This document shows, piece after piece, positions 18,676 through 27,486 of a stretch of 64,000 nt of DNA; position 1 is the first letter of the stretch; the number at the start of each line of letters is the position of its first letter. Made by a program: the position numbers and the translations under genes. Below the pieces are notes generated by a model. That model saw only the letters and a program-made list of their open reading frames with translations. It was not told where the DNA came from and did no database searches. Location of the stretch: positions 386,001 to 450,000 of the forward strand of contig BOKO01000003.1 of the NCBI GenBank assembly GCA_016861025.1, in the 5' to 3' direction. This stretch comes from Chloroflexota bacterium (GTDB lineage: Bacteria; Chloroflexota; Anaerolineae; Caldilineales; Caldilineaceae).

Positions 18676-19653
18676 TCACGGTCGGATCAACACCTTGAGT
18701 ACGCCCTTTTCGCCAGCGCGCGCAATGGCTGCGGCGGCGTGCTCAAGGCTATATTCAGCGTGAATCAGCGGACGCGGGTCGATTGCGCCGCTCACCAGCG
18801 CCGCCAGCGCCGGTGCAAACGGCCCGCAGCGGCTGCCGACGATCGTGATCTCATCCACCACCAGGCGGCTGAGGTCGAAGTCATTGACGCGGTCGGCGAA
18901 AGTGCTCTTGAGCATCAGCACACCAAGCGGGCGCACCAGCCGCAGCGCGGTGAAGAAGCCTGTGCAGGCGCCGGTGGCGTCAACCACAATGTCAGCCGGA
19001 TCATCGGCAAGGCGGTCGAGCGTATCCGGTGATGCAAGTACGATGTGTGCGCCTGTCCCCGTCAGCAGCGCCAGCTTCTCCGGGTTGCGCCCAATGACCG
19101 TCAGATCGCAGCCAGTCTGCGCCAGCACGAACGCACAGAGCAGTCCCAGGCGCCCGTCGCCGAGCACCGTCACCCGCTGCCCTGGCCCGATGTCTGCCTG
19201 TTCGAGCAGTTCATACGCCGCTGCCAGCGGTTCGGCAAAGACCGCGGCTTCGTCCGACACGTGGTCGGGCACGGCGTGCAGATTCTCGACCGGCAGCAGC
19301 GTGTACTCGGCGAAGACGCCGTCGCGACCGATGATGCCGAGCGAGGTGCGACGACGGCAATGCTTGCCCAGCCCGCGCCGGCAGAAATTACACTGCCCAC
19401 AGCCAACGTTGATCTCGCCGACGACGCGGCGCCCTTCCCAACTCGGATCCGCCGGGGCGCGGATCACTTCGCCCACAAACTCATGACCCAGCACGCCGCG
19501 GAAGCCGCCCTTGTAGCCGCGCAGCAGCTCGATGTCGGTGGCGCAGACGCCCGCCAGCCGCACGCGGATCAACGCCTCGCGTTCCTGCGCGGTGGGCAGC
19601 GGGTAATCATCGCGCACCACCAGCCCATGTTCTCCGACCACCGCAGCGCGCAT
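18676..19653 (-). CDS. Zinc-dependent medium-chain alcohol dehydrogenase
   Basis: 325 residues from the family-typical MRAAVV start at 19653; in-frame starts at 19677 and 19752 are possible. The GroES-like half has the catalytic zinc Cys (GVCATDIELLRG) and GHEFVGEV, and the structural zinc loop with four Cys (CGQCNFCRRGLGKHC). The Rossmann half has VLGDGRLGLL. This is the alcohol/polyol dehydrogenase group (threonine or sorbitol dehydrogenase-like); the substrate is not predictable. It stands alone, separated from secDF by a likely terminator. Confidence 0.88.
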   Translation of the reverse strand: MRAAVVGEHGLVVRDDYPLPTAQEREALIRVRLAGVCATDIELLRGYKGGFRGVLGHEFVGEVIRAPADPSWEGRRVVGEINVGCGQCNFCRRGLGKHCRRRTSLGIIGRDGVFAEYTLLPVENLHAVPDHVSDEAAVFAEPLAAAYELLEQADIGPGQRVTVLGDGRLGLLCAFVLAQTGCDLTVIGRNPEKLALLTGTGAHIVLASPDTLDRLADDPADIVVDATGACTGFFTALRLVRPLGVLMLKSTFADRVNDFDLSRLVVDEITIVGSRCGPFAPALAALVSGAIDPRPLIHAEYSLEHAAAAIARAGEKGVLKVLIRP

Positions 19654-19780
19654 AGTCGGTTGTTGTCCTACCATCATGCTTGCATCTTTCTTGTTGAGTG
19701 TGATGCGGTCATCGTTGCTCATCGGCTCTGACGTGAGCAAATGCTGTGTCACGCCGGAGGCGATGACCTACAATCAGTCA

Positions 19781-19815
19781 AAATGAAAACGGCGAAGCTA
19801 TTTCTACGCCTCGCC
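19781..19815 (-). terminator. Likely terminator of secDF
   Basis: Read on the minus strand, an 8-pair stem (one G-U) closes a 9-base loop and is followed by GTTTTCATTTT. It lies between the end of secF and the dehydrogenase gene, in the right direction to end the secD-secF transcript. Confidence 0.6.
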
Positions 19816-19892
19816 GCTCCGATTGATTTCGCTTGCACTGCCATCATCCGGAAAGCTTTGAAGCTTCCTGGAAGATGGTTGCTTGTAGAATG

Positions 19893-20840
19893 TTACGCCG
19901 GAACCGCGCTGCCCTGGCTTGCCGGTTTCTTGCCGCTGCGGTGGAAGAGCGACTTCTCGTCCCACGCCACCAGAATCTGCGTGGCGTTGAAGATCGAGCT
20001 GTACATACCGGAGATGAAGCCGACCAGCATCGTTGCGACGAACTGCTGCAGCGTGGCGCCGCCCAAAACCAGGATCGCCACCAGGATCAGCAGCACTGTG
20101 ATCTGCGTGGCAATCGAGCGGGTGGCGGTTTCGATGATGCTGCGGTTGGCGACGACGGCGAAGCTTTCGTTGCGGTAGCGATGAATGTTTTCGCGCAGGC
20201 GGTCAAAGATGACCACGGTGTCGTTGACGCTGTAACCGATCACCGTCAGAATCGCCGTCAGCGTGAGCGCGTCCAGTTCCCACCCTGCGACCAGATTCAT
20301 GATCGCCAGGAAGGAGAGCGTGACCAGCACATCGTGGATGAGCGCAATCACTGCGGCGACGCCATAGCGGAAGGGATGCGGCACGCTGCGGAACGCCCAG
20401 GCGATGTAGAGCAGAATCAAAATCGACGCCGCCGCCAGCGCAAAAAACGCGGCCTGGCTGACCTCCCGCCCGATCGACGGTCCCAGGCTGCGGTAGGTGA
20501 CTTCGGTCAGCGGCCCAAACTGCGCTTCCAACGCCTGACGCAGATTTTCCTTCTCATCGAGTTCCACCGGCTTGAACTTGATCTGCGCCGTCTGGTCATT
20601 GTTGACGGTGAAGACGGTCGTATCGCCATAGCCAGCATTGACAAATATCTGACGCACAGCCGCCGGTTGCACAGCCTGGTCGAAGCTGACCTCCCACACC
20701 GTGCCGCCGGTGTAGTCGATGCTCAACGGCAGAAGCTGTCCGCGCGTGATCCCCGACCAGATCATGAACAGCAACGACGGCAGGACGAAAATGACGGAAA
20801 TCGAAAACCAGAGTTTGCGTTTTTCAACGATGCGATACAT
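19893..20840 (-). CDS. secF: Protein translocase subunit SecF
   Basis: 315 residues with six membrane helices, a large first periplasmic loop and the SecF signatures IDYTGGTVWEV near residue 40 and VIGYSVNDTVVIFDRLREN. With SecD it uses the proton gradient to help pull secreted proteins through SecYEG. The start at 20840 follows SecD by 25 bases; the upstream frame lies in the end of secD and is not coding. It is on the same transcript as secD. Confidence 0.97.
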   Translation of the reverse strand: MYRIVEKRKLWFSISVIFVLPSLLFMIWSGITRGQLLPLSIDYTGGTVWEVSFDQAVQPAAVRQIFVNAGYGDTTVFTVNNDQTAQIKFKPVELDEKENLRQALEAQFGPLTEVTYRSLGPSIGREVSQAAFFALAAASILILLYIAWAFRSVPHPFRYGVAAVIALIHDVLVTLSFLAIMNLVAGWELDALTLTAILTVIGYSVNDTVVIFDRLRENIHRYRNESFAVVANRSIIETATRSIATQITVLLILVAILVLGGATLQQFVATMLVGFISGMYSSIFNATQILVAWDEKSLFHRSGKKPASQGSAVPA

Positions 20841-20865
20841 CGTGCATATCTCCCGAAATGTTGCT

Positions 20866-22248
20866 CTAGTAGCCGACGATTGTCTGCGCCGACTTGGTGC
20901 GCTGCGTGCGGTTGCCAAGCAGCGCGCGCATAAAGGTGCGCGTGATGAAGAACGCCGTGAACATCGACAGCACAACGCCAAGACCGAGCGTCAGCGCATA
21001 GCCTTTGACGATGCTGGCGCCAAATTGATTGCCAAAGACATAGAGCACCGCGCAACTGATCAGCGTCGTCAGGTTGCTGTCGAAGATGGCGGGCCAGGCG
21101 CGGCTGAAGCCGGCTTCGACCGCCAGCCGCGGCGAGCGACCACCGCGCAGCTCCTCGCGCAAGCGCTCGAAGATCAAGATGTTGGCGTCCACCGCCATGC
21201 CGACCGAAAGCAGGAAGCCGGTGATGCCCGCCAGCGTTAATGTCACCGGCACCAGCTTATAGATGGCGAGGTTGAAGAAAACATAGATCAACAGCGCCAG
21301 GTTCGCTAACAACCCCGGCACGCGGTACATCAACACCATAAAGAGAAAGACTGAACCCATGCCGATCAGACCGGCGATCAGGCTGCTGTTCACCGAATCT
21401 TGCCCAAGCGTGGCGCTGATCGAACGCACATCCACCACCTTCAGCGGCACCGGCAGCGAACCGTAGCGCATCTGAATTGCCAGCGAATTGGCTTCCGCTT
21501 CGCTAAACTGCCCCGTGATGACGCCCTGGTCGCGGATCGCAGCTTGAATCGTCGGCGCTGACAACACAACGCCGTCGAGCACGATCGCCATCGGCTGTCC
21601 GATGTTGGCGCTGGTGTACGCAAAGAACTGGTCGCTGCCAGGCCCTGTCAACTCAAAACCGATTTCCCAAAGACCAAACTGATCTTGACGGGCGATCGCC
21701 GTACGCAGAACATCGCCTGTCATTGCTGTGGGAAAAATACGTTCGCCATACGGCGCCGCCGACGGATCGGCGTTGGGAGAGGCAAGATAATCTTGCACCG
21801 TCGTGGGGCGATTGGTGGTGTTGATAATCATGCCTTGTTGGAGAAATTGACCCTGCGGATCGACGAACTCGAGCTGGCCGGTCGAACGAATCGTCTCGAT
21901 TGCCTGATCAGGGTCGCTTACGCCGGGCAGTTCAGCCGTGATGCGATTGTCACCCTGCGACTGCACGACCGCTTCGGAGACGCCCAGGCTGTTGACGCGA
22001 CGTTCGACGATGTTTTTGGCTGTCTCCATCGCACCGGGCTGCAATTCGCGGCCTTCGGGAAGATCCGCCTCAAGCATCACCTGTGTGCCGCCCTGAAGGT
22101 CAAGCCCAAGCTTCAGCTCCAACGGCGTCGGCTTGCCGGCGGCGTCGGAACGCACCATCCAGTCGGGATGTGGAACCGGCAAGACGATATAAACGGCAAG
22201 TGCAGCAAGAATTGCAATTACGATCAAAGAGATTGTGGTGTTACGCAT
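20866..22248 (-). CDS. secD: Protein translocase subunit SecD
   Basis: 460 residues: helix 1, a periplasmic region with GLDLQGGTQVMLE, a P1 domain holding RVNSLGVSEAVVQ and LPGV, then five helices with AVDANILIFERLREE. Length is typical for Gram-positive-style or Chloroflexota SecD without extra domains. I chose the ATG at 22248, eight bases after GGAG; an in-frame ATG lies six codons upstream. It diverges from gdhA across a 289-base spacer. Confidence 0.97.
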   Translation of the reverse strand: MRNTTISLIVIAILAALAVYIVLPVPHPDWMVRSDAAGKPTPLELKLGLDLQGGTQVMLEADLPEGRELQPGAMETAKNIVERRVNSLGVSEAVVQSQGDNRITAELPGVSDPDQAIETIRSTGQLEFVDPQGQFLQQGMIINTTNRPTTVQDYLASPNADPSAAPYGERIFPTAMTGDVLRTAIARQDQFGLWEIGFELTGPGSDQFFAYTSANIGQPMAIVLDGVVLSAPTIQAAIRDQGVITGQFSEAEANSLAIQMRYGSLPVPLKVVDVRSISATLGQDSVNSSLIAGLIGMGSVFLFMVLMYRVPGLLANLALLIYVFFNLAIYKLVPVTLTLAGITGFLLSVGMAVDANILIFERLREELRGGRSPRLAVEAGFSRAWPAIFDSNLTTLISCAVLYVFGNQFGASIVKGYALTLGLGVVLSMFTAFFITRTFMRALLGNRTQRTKSAQTIVGY

Positions 22249-22425
22249 CCAATAGCTCCATCCCACACTGCAACGACGGCAGCAATTGTTCGGCGGCGAC
22301 TTCTATACACCTGCGTACTGAGCGTCGATGCATGACGACAGATTGTTCAGAATACAACTGTGTCATTATACGCACGTCGGTAAGAGAGGGGCAAATTACC
22401 TGTATGATTAAGGATAGATAGAATC

Positions 22426-22454
22426 TTCACAACATTTCATTGATCCTGTACAAT
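22426..22454 (+). promoter_or_regulatory. Probable gdhA promoter
   Basis: TTCACA at 22426-22431 and TACAAT at 22449-22454 with a 17-base spacer. It lies in the secD/gdhA divergent spacer and would give a leader of about 75 bases before the gdhA ATG. Each box matches four or five of six consensus positions. Confidence 0.5.
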
Positions 22455-22537
22455 GAACATGTTTTATGCAGGCAACGATGCCGTGCAAAGCTAAATTTCG
22501 TGTTCGTTGACCATAGAAATTCACAAAGGAGTGACTC

Positions 22538-23971
<1,434 letters not shown>

Positions 23972-23981
23972 CGGTGCTGGT

Positions 23982-24053
23982 GCGTGCTGCGTGTTCCGTG
24001 TCGGGTGTTGCGCACAAACACGCAGCACGCCTTATAGTTCATCATAGTTCATC
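23982..24053. repeat. Heptad-period repeats with inverted and direct repeats downstream of gdhA
   Basis: From 23982 to 24016 five 7-base units (GCGTGCT, GCGTGTT, CCGTGTC, GGGTGTT, GCGCACA) follow without gaps. The arm 23982-23995 is perfectly complementary to 24017-24030 (14 pairs, 21-base loop), so the block can fold into a hairpin. Directly after it a 10-base direct repeat (ATAGTTCATC) occurs twice at 24034-24053. The block lies between gdhA and the isomerase gene and may act as a weak terminator. Confidence 0.75.
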
Positions 24054-24071
24054 AATGCAGACAGGCGCGGG

Positions 24072-24092
24072 TCGCCCTTCGCAACTCGCCCT
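24072..24092. repeat. Heptad-period repeat upstream of the isomerase gene
   Basis: Three consecutive 7-base units, TCGCCCT, TCGCAAC and TCGCCCT, followed by the diverged CACCCAA. The TCGCAACTCGCC core is like the repeats found at 60463-60490, 36 kb away. Confidence 0.65.
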
Positions 24093-24121
24093 CACCCAAC
24101 GCTGTTAGTAAGGAGAACAAC

Positions 24122-24979
24122 ATGAGCGAAGCGACTTTCACCCTCAGCGCGTTCGGCGACGAGATCGCTGTGAAGCTGCACGATCAACTTGCTGTGATGA
24201 CTGAATTGGGCATCGGCCGCCTGGAACTGCGCACAGCGTGGGGCAAAAATGTGCTCGACCTCGACGATGAGGAAGCGCGCAAAGTGGCCGCACTGTGCGC
24301 AGATGCTGGCGTCATCGTCAGCGCCATCGGCAGCCCGATCGGCAAGTCAGCGATCGACGGCGACATGGGCGAAGAAGTGCGCAAACTCGACCGCATCATG
24401 CGCACAGCCGAAATTGTTGGGACGCAGCGCATTCGCGTTTTCTCCTACTACCCGCCCGACATTTCAACCAACGCATACTACGACCAATATGTCGAAACTG
24501 CAGCTGAACGGTTGGCGCAGCTTGCCGACCACGCCGCTGCACATGGCTACACTTTGCTGCTTGAAAACGAAAAGGAGATCGTCGGCGACACAGTGGCGCG
24601 CTGTGCGACGATTTTGCGCCTGCTCGACCGCCCCAACGTGCGCTTTGCGTGGGATCCCGCCAACTTTGTGCAGGTGGGTGAAACAAATGTAACCGAGCAC
24701 GGCTGGCCCCAGCTCGGCGACGCCATCGGTTATGTCCACATCAAAGACGCACATCTGGCGACGGGTGAGGTGTGCGCAGCAGGCGAAGGCGATGGTCAGG
24801 TGTTGGAACTGCTGACAAAGCTGCGTGACGCTGGCTATCAAGGCGTATTGGCGCTGGAGCCGCACCTGGCGATTGCCGGACACAGCAGCGGCTTTAGCGG
24901 TCCCGACGGCATGGCTTACGCTGCCAACGCATTGCGTCAACTGATGGCTCAGGCCGGCTGCGTTGAAATGAGTGGATGA
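24122..24979 (+). CDS. Sugar phosphate isomerase/epimerase (AP endonuclease 2 fold)
   Basis: 285 residues forming a TIM barrel of the xylose-isomerase-like family. Metal-ligand residues are visible in LLLENEKE (Glu), the W-D-P-A-N segment, VHIKDAH (His/Asp) and ALEPHL (Glu). Such enzymes isomerise or epimerise sugars and inositol derivatives. AAGGAGAACA precedes the ATG. Its end overlaps the start of a pdxT remnant, and heptad repeats lie just upstream. Confidence 0.88.
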   Translation: MSEATFTLSAFGDEIAVKLHDQLAVMTELGIGRLELRTAWGKNVLDLDDEEARKVAALCADAGVIVSAIGSPIGKSAIDGDMGEEVRKLDRIMRTAEIVGTQRIRVFSYYPPDISTNAYYDQYVETAAERLAQLADHAAAHGYTLLLENEKEIVGDTVARCATILRLLDRPNVRFAWDPANFVQVGETNVTEHGWPQLGDAIGYVHIKDAHLATGEVCAAGEGDGQVLELLTKLRDAGYQGVLALEPHLAIAGHSSGFSGPDGMAYAANALRQLMAQAGCVEMSG

Positions 24980-25232
24980 CGGCTTTGAAACCTTGCTGAC
25001 GGCGTTAGTTTTGGGTGATCCGCCAATTCGTGCTGTTTTTATCCGTGCGCCAGCTATCGTGGAAACCGGTCGCGGCGTAACGGTGTTGGCTTCCTTGCCC
25101 GGCTATGACAAGGAGGTGATTGTCGCTGCGCGGCAGGGAAATCTCATGGCAACTGCATTCCACCCCGAACTGACCGATGATCTGCGTTGGCATCGATACT
25201 TTTTGACATTTCTCCAGCGCACCAACGATTAA
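24972..25232 (+). pseudogene. pdxT: 3' remnant of pdxT (pyridoxal 5'-phosphate synthase glutaminase)
   Basis: The 86-codon frame matches only the C-terminal part of PdxT: AVFIRAP, GVTVLA, AARQGNLMATAFHPELTDD and HRYFL, including the His and Glu of the glutaminase triad. The N-terminal GVLALQG segment and the nucleophile Cys are missing, and an in-frame TGA stands just before the first usable GTG. The break coincides with the end of the upstream isomerase gene. No pdxS is adjacent. A functional product is unlikely, though a strong terminator still follows. Confidence 0.8.
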
Positions 25233-25244
25233 AGTCATCGGACG

Positions 25245-25296
25245 CCGGCAATAGCAGGGGGGCGGTTTTTACCGCCCCCCTGCTATTGCCGGTTTT
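25245..25296 (+). terminator. Strong rho-independent terminator
   Basis: A perfect 22-pair stem (25245-25266 with 25271-25292) closes a TTTT loop and is followed by TTTTG. It ends the isomerase/pdxT-remnant transcript and may also block the convergent minus-strand gene. Confidence 0.88.
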
Positions 25297-25318
25297 GTTG
25301 TTCAGCAGTTGATCCTTA

Positions 25319-25729
25319 TCAATGTCCACGGCGTCCGTACTGGTTGCCACTGCCGTCGCGTGGTGCAGCATCGTTCAAGCCGTCACCATTCGCATCGATA
25401 AAGGCGTCGCACACGCCGTCGCCGTTGCCATCGACAAAAGCGCCGTTCCGGTTCATCCCCTGACCACTAGCGCCAGCCTGCTGACCTCTGCCACGCCCAT
25501 ACTGATTGCCTGTGCCGTCACGCGGTGCAGTGTCATTTACACCGTCGCCGTCGGCGTCAACCCAGTTGTCACAGACGCCATCGCCATCAAGGTCGCCACC
25601 ATTGAGACATAGTCCAGCGCCCGGCGTTCCGACGCCTATGCCTGGCCCTCTGTCTTGGGCAAGGACCGCCCCTACCGCCATAACCACCAACATCATCGCC
25701 ACCACCACAGCGGCTAAACTTTTACCCAT
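25319..25729 (-). CDS. Secreted Asp/Gly-rich calcium-binding-like repeat protein
   Basis: 136 residues. A signal peptide ends near AVLAQ. The mature part has two copies of a unit of about 35 residues: DGDGVCDNWVDADGDGVNDTAPRDGTGNQYGR and a near copy ending DGSGNQYGRRG. The DxDGDGxxD loops resemble EF-hand or thrombospondin type 3 calcium sites, each with one Cys. Frequent in exported proteins of this kind; function unknown. A second ATG one codon upstream (25732) is possible. Confidence 0.8.
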   Translation of the reverse strand: MGKSLAAVVVAMMLVVMAVGAVLAQDRGPGIGVGTPGAGLCLNGGDLDGDGVCDNWVDADGDGVNDTAPRDGTGNQYGRGRGQQAGASGQGMNRNGAFVDGNGDGVCDAFIDANGDGLNDAAPRDGSGNQYGRRGH

Positions 25730-25887
25730 CATTGTGTAGTTCCTTTCACTGCTTGCCGGTTGAACGAACCGGTTGTTTTGTTGAAGTAACTACAGAATAC
25801 AGGGTGACTGTAAAAAATCGATGAAGCTGCGGCAAACTGATCGTAAGAGATTATTGGAGTAGTTGCCAAACCCGGTGTAGAGGCCCG

Positions 25888-26043
25888 TCATCCAAAGAAT
25901 GAGATCAGCGCCACAATCGCCACGCCAGCCGCCAGGAGGACCGGCGAGACCAGGCAAACCAGGTAACAGACACCTAAGCCTTTACAGATACAACAACAAA
26001 GGCTCTTGTCTTCACTGACATTGTTCAATGTTGTGCTGTTCAT
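25888..26043 (-). CDS. Small cysteine-rich membrane protein
   Basis: 51 residues from the ATG at 26043, preceded by GGAAGGGA. A short polar start (SEDKS) runs into CCCICKGLGVCYLVC, six Cys within about 15 residues, and then one membrane helix ending LISFFG. I do not recognise a family. The Cys cluster next to the membrane suggests metal or thiol chemistry. It lies 16 bases downstream of the OsmC gene and may be co-transcribed with it. Confidence 0.6.
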   Translation of the reverse strand: MNSTTLNNVSEDKSLCCCICKGLGVCYLVCLVSPVLLAAGVAIVALISFFG

Positions 26044-26059
26044 GACTATTCCCTTCCTT

Positions 26060-26482
26060 CTAGGCTGGCACAGCCGCAAGCTCTCTGCGGTCAAGAATCT
26101 CGATGGCGACGTCTTCGAGCGTGTCGATGGTTTCGTGCACCGGGCAGTGCTGCGCCACGCGCAGCAGCGCCTGTTTGCGCGCCTGGCAGTCGGCGTGCGG
26201 CAGCCTGACCGTCACTTTCAGGTTGACCAGGCGCGTCGGATTTTCCGCCTTGTCGAAGCTGACATCGACGCTCAGGTCGCGCGCATCGATGCCCGCCTGC
26301 TGGCAGTAGGTGGCAATGAACGCGGCGACGCACGAACCCAGCGACACCACAAAATAGTGCGGCGGCGTGGGCGCACGGTCAGAACCGCCCATGTCCGGCG
26401 GCACATCGATCAGGACAGTATGCCTGCCAACCTTGCTCTCAAAGAGCATTCCACCTTTGTACACCGTTGTAATCGTCGCCAT
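26060..26482 (-). CDS. OsmC-family protein
   Basis: 140 residues with the OsmC/Ohr fold signature: the first redox Cys in VSLGSCVAAF and the second in AQHCPVHETI, about 60 residues apart. OsmC proteins reduce organic hydroperoxides through these cysteines; other members are found with sulfur-trafficking genes. GGAG lies 10 bases before the ATG at 26482. It is the next gene downstream of the Crp/Fnr regulator, after a terminator-like hairpin. Confidence 0.88.
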   Translation of the reverse strand: MATITTVYKGGMLFESKVGRHTVLIDVPPDMGGSDRAPTPPHYFVVSLGSCVAAFIATYCQQAGIDARDLSVDVSFDKAENPTRLVNLKVTVRLPHADCQARKQALLRVAQHCPVHETIDTLEDVAIEILDRRELAAVPA

Positions 26483-26624
26483 GTTGCATCTCCACTTCGT
26501 ATGCCAGGAAACGCACAAGTCAGATGATCGTTTGATCACCTGTTGCCCCTAGCGTAGCATGAAAATCGGCTGCCTTCTTTGCGTTGGCGCAAACAAGAGG
26601 CGCGCATCCGCAAACGCCAGGCCC

Positions 26625-26658
26625 CAAAAACGGGCGCCGGTGCTGTGCACCGGCGCCC
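26625..26658 (-). terminator. Terminator of the sulfur operon
   Basis: On the minus strand a perfect 12-pair GC-rich stem with a 3-base loop is followed by CGTTTTTGG. It lies 35 bases past the end of the Crp/Fnr gene. Confidence 0.8.
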
Positions 26659-26692
26659 AAGCCTGAAGGGAGAAGAGATGAGCAAAAAAATC

Positions 26693-27475
26693 TTACGTCG
26701 CCAACGCCGCCCGCTTTGCCGTCAGCAGTTCAGCCAGCGCACACGGTGCGACGCATTCTGAGGGCAGCGGCTCCGGTTCGCCGGCGATTTCTTCCAGCGC
26801 ATCCAGGTGACAGATGGCGATGCGTTCGCGGCCGCTGCAGACGATGCCGCTCTGTTCCCACTGGCTCAAGGTGCGGCTGACCGTGAAGAGCGTGGCGCCG
26901 ATCAGTTCCGCCAGGTCTTCGCGCGCCAGCGGCAGGTTGATCAGCCGCCCCTGCGGGATGTCCTCCCCGGCGATGGTGACAAGCCGCAGCAGCGCCCGCG
27001 CCAGCCGCTGTTCGACGCGTTCGGTCAGTTGTTGGCGATAGCGCGCCTGCAGCTCCTGGTTGCGGATGACCATGATGCGCAGCGCGTTCAGCCCAATCTG
27101 CGGATAGCGCAGAAACAGCTCCGCCAGCCGCCCGCCAGCCCAGCAGAGCACCTGGCAGTCGTCCACCGCCTCGATCGTGACCGGGTAGACCATGTCGGGC
27201 AAGGCGGCGATCAACCCGAACTCCTGACCGGCGACGAGATAGCGCAGCGCGATCTGTCGTCCGTCGCTGGTGAGCTGCGTCATGCGCGCCCGCCCGCGCA
27301 AGAGGATGCCGAAGCGGTCGGCTGTGGCGCCCTGCGCAACCAGCACGCCGCCCGCTGCAATCGAGCGCAGCCGTGAGACTGCCAGCACATCGGCGGCTGC
27401 CAGCGCGGGCAACCCGGCAAAGACCGGATTGCTGAGGATACAGTTCAGGTGTTCGGACTGCGCAGATTCATCCAT
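26693..27475 (-). CDS. Crp/Fnr-family transcription regulator
   Basis: 260 residues: a cyclic-nucleotide-binding-like beta domain (about 15-130), a dimerisation helix, and a winged helix-turn-helix (about 165-225) with LAELIGATLFTVSRTLSQWEQSGIV. The Cys set of an oxygen-sensing FNR cluster is absent at the N-terminus. A tail of about 30 residues contains CVAPC. It is the last gene of the sulfur-oxyanion operon and probably controls it; a Crp-like palindrome precedes the octaheme gene. Confidence 0.92.
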   Translation of the reverse strand: MDESAQSEHLNCILSNPVFAGLPALAAADVLAVSRLRSIAAGGVLVAQGATADRFGILLRGRARMTQLTSDGRQIALRYLVAGQEFGLIAALPDMVYPVTIEAVDDCQVLCWAGGRLAELFLRYPQIGLNALRIMVIRNQELQARYRQQLTERVEQRLARALLRLVTIAGEDIPQGRLINLPLAREDLAELIGATLFTVSRTLSQWEQSGIVCSGRERIAICHLDALEEIAGEPEPLPSECVAPCALAELLTAKRAALAT

Positions 27476-27486
27476 ACGAGATTTCC

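Noticed and set aside
23982..24053. CRISPR array
   Set aside because: Units are 7 bases long with no spacers; this is a tandem repeat block.
26678..26761. Short plus-strand frame with a good GGGAGAAGAG site and ATG antisense to the end of the Crp/Fnr gene
   Set aside because: It would give about 27 residues, overlaps a conserved gene and a terminator, and has no support beyond the ribosome-like site.
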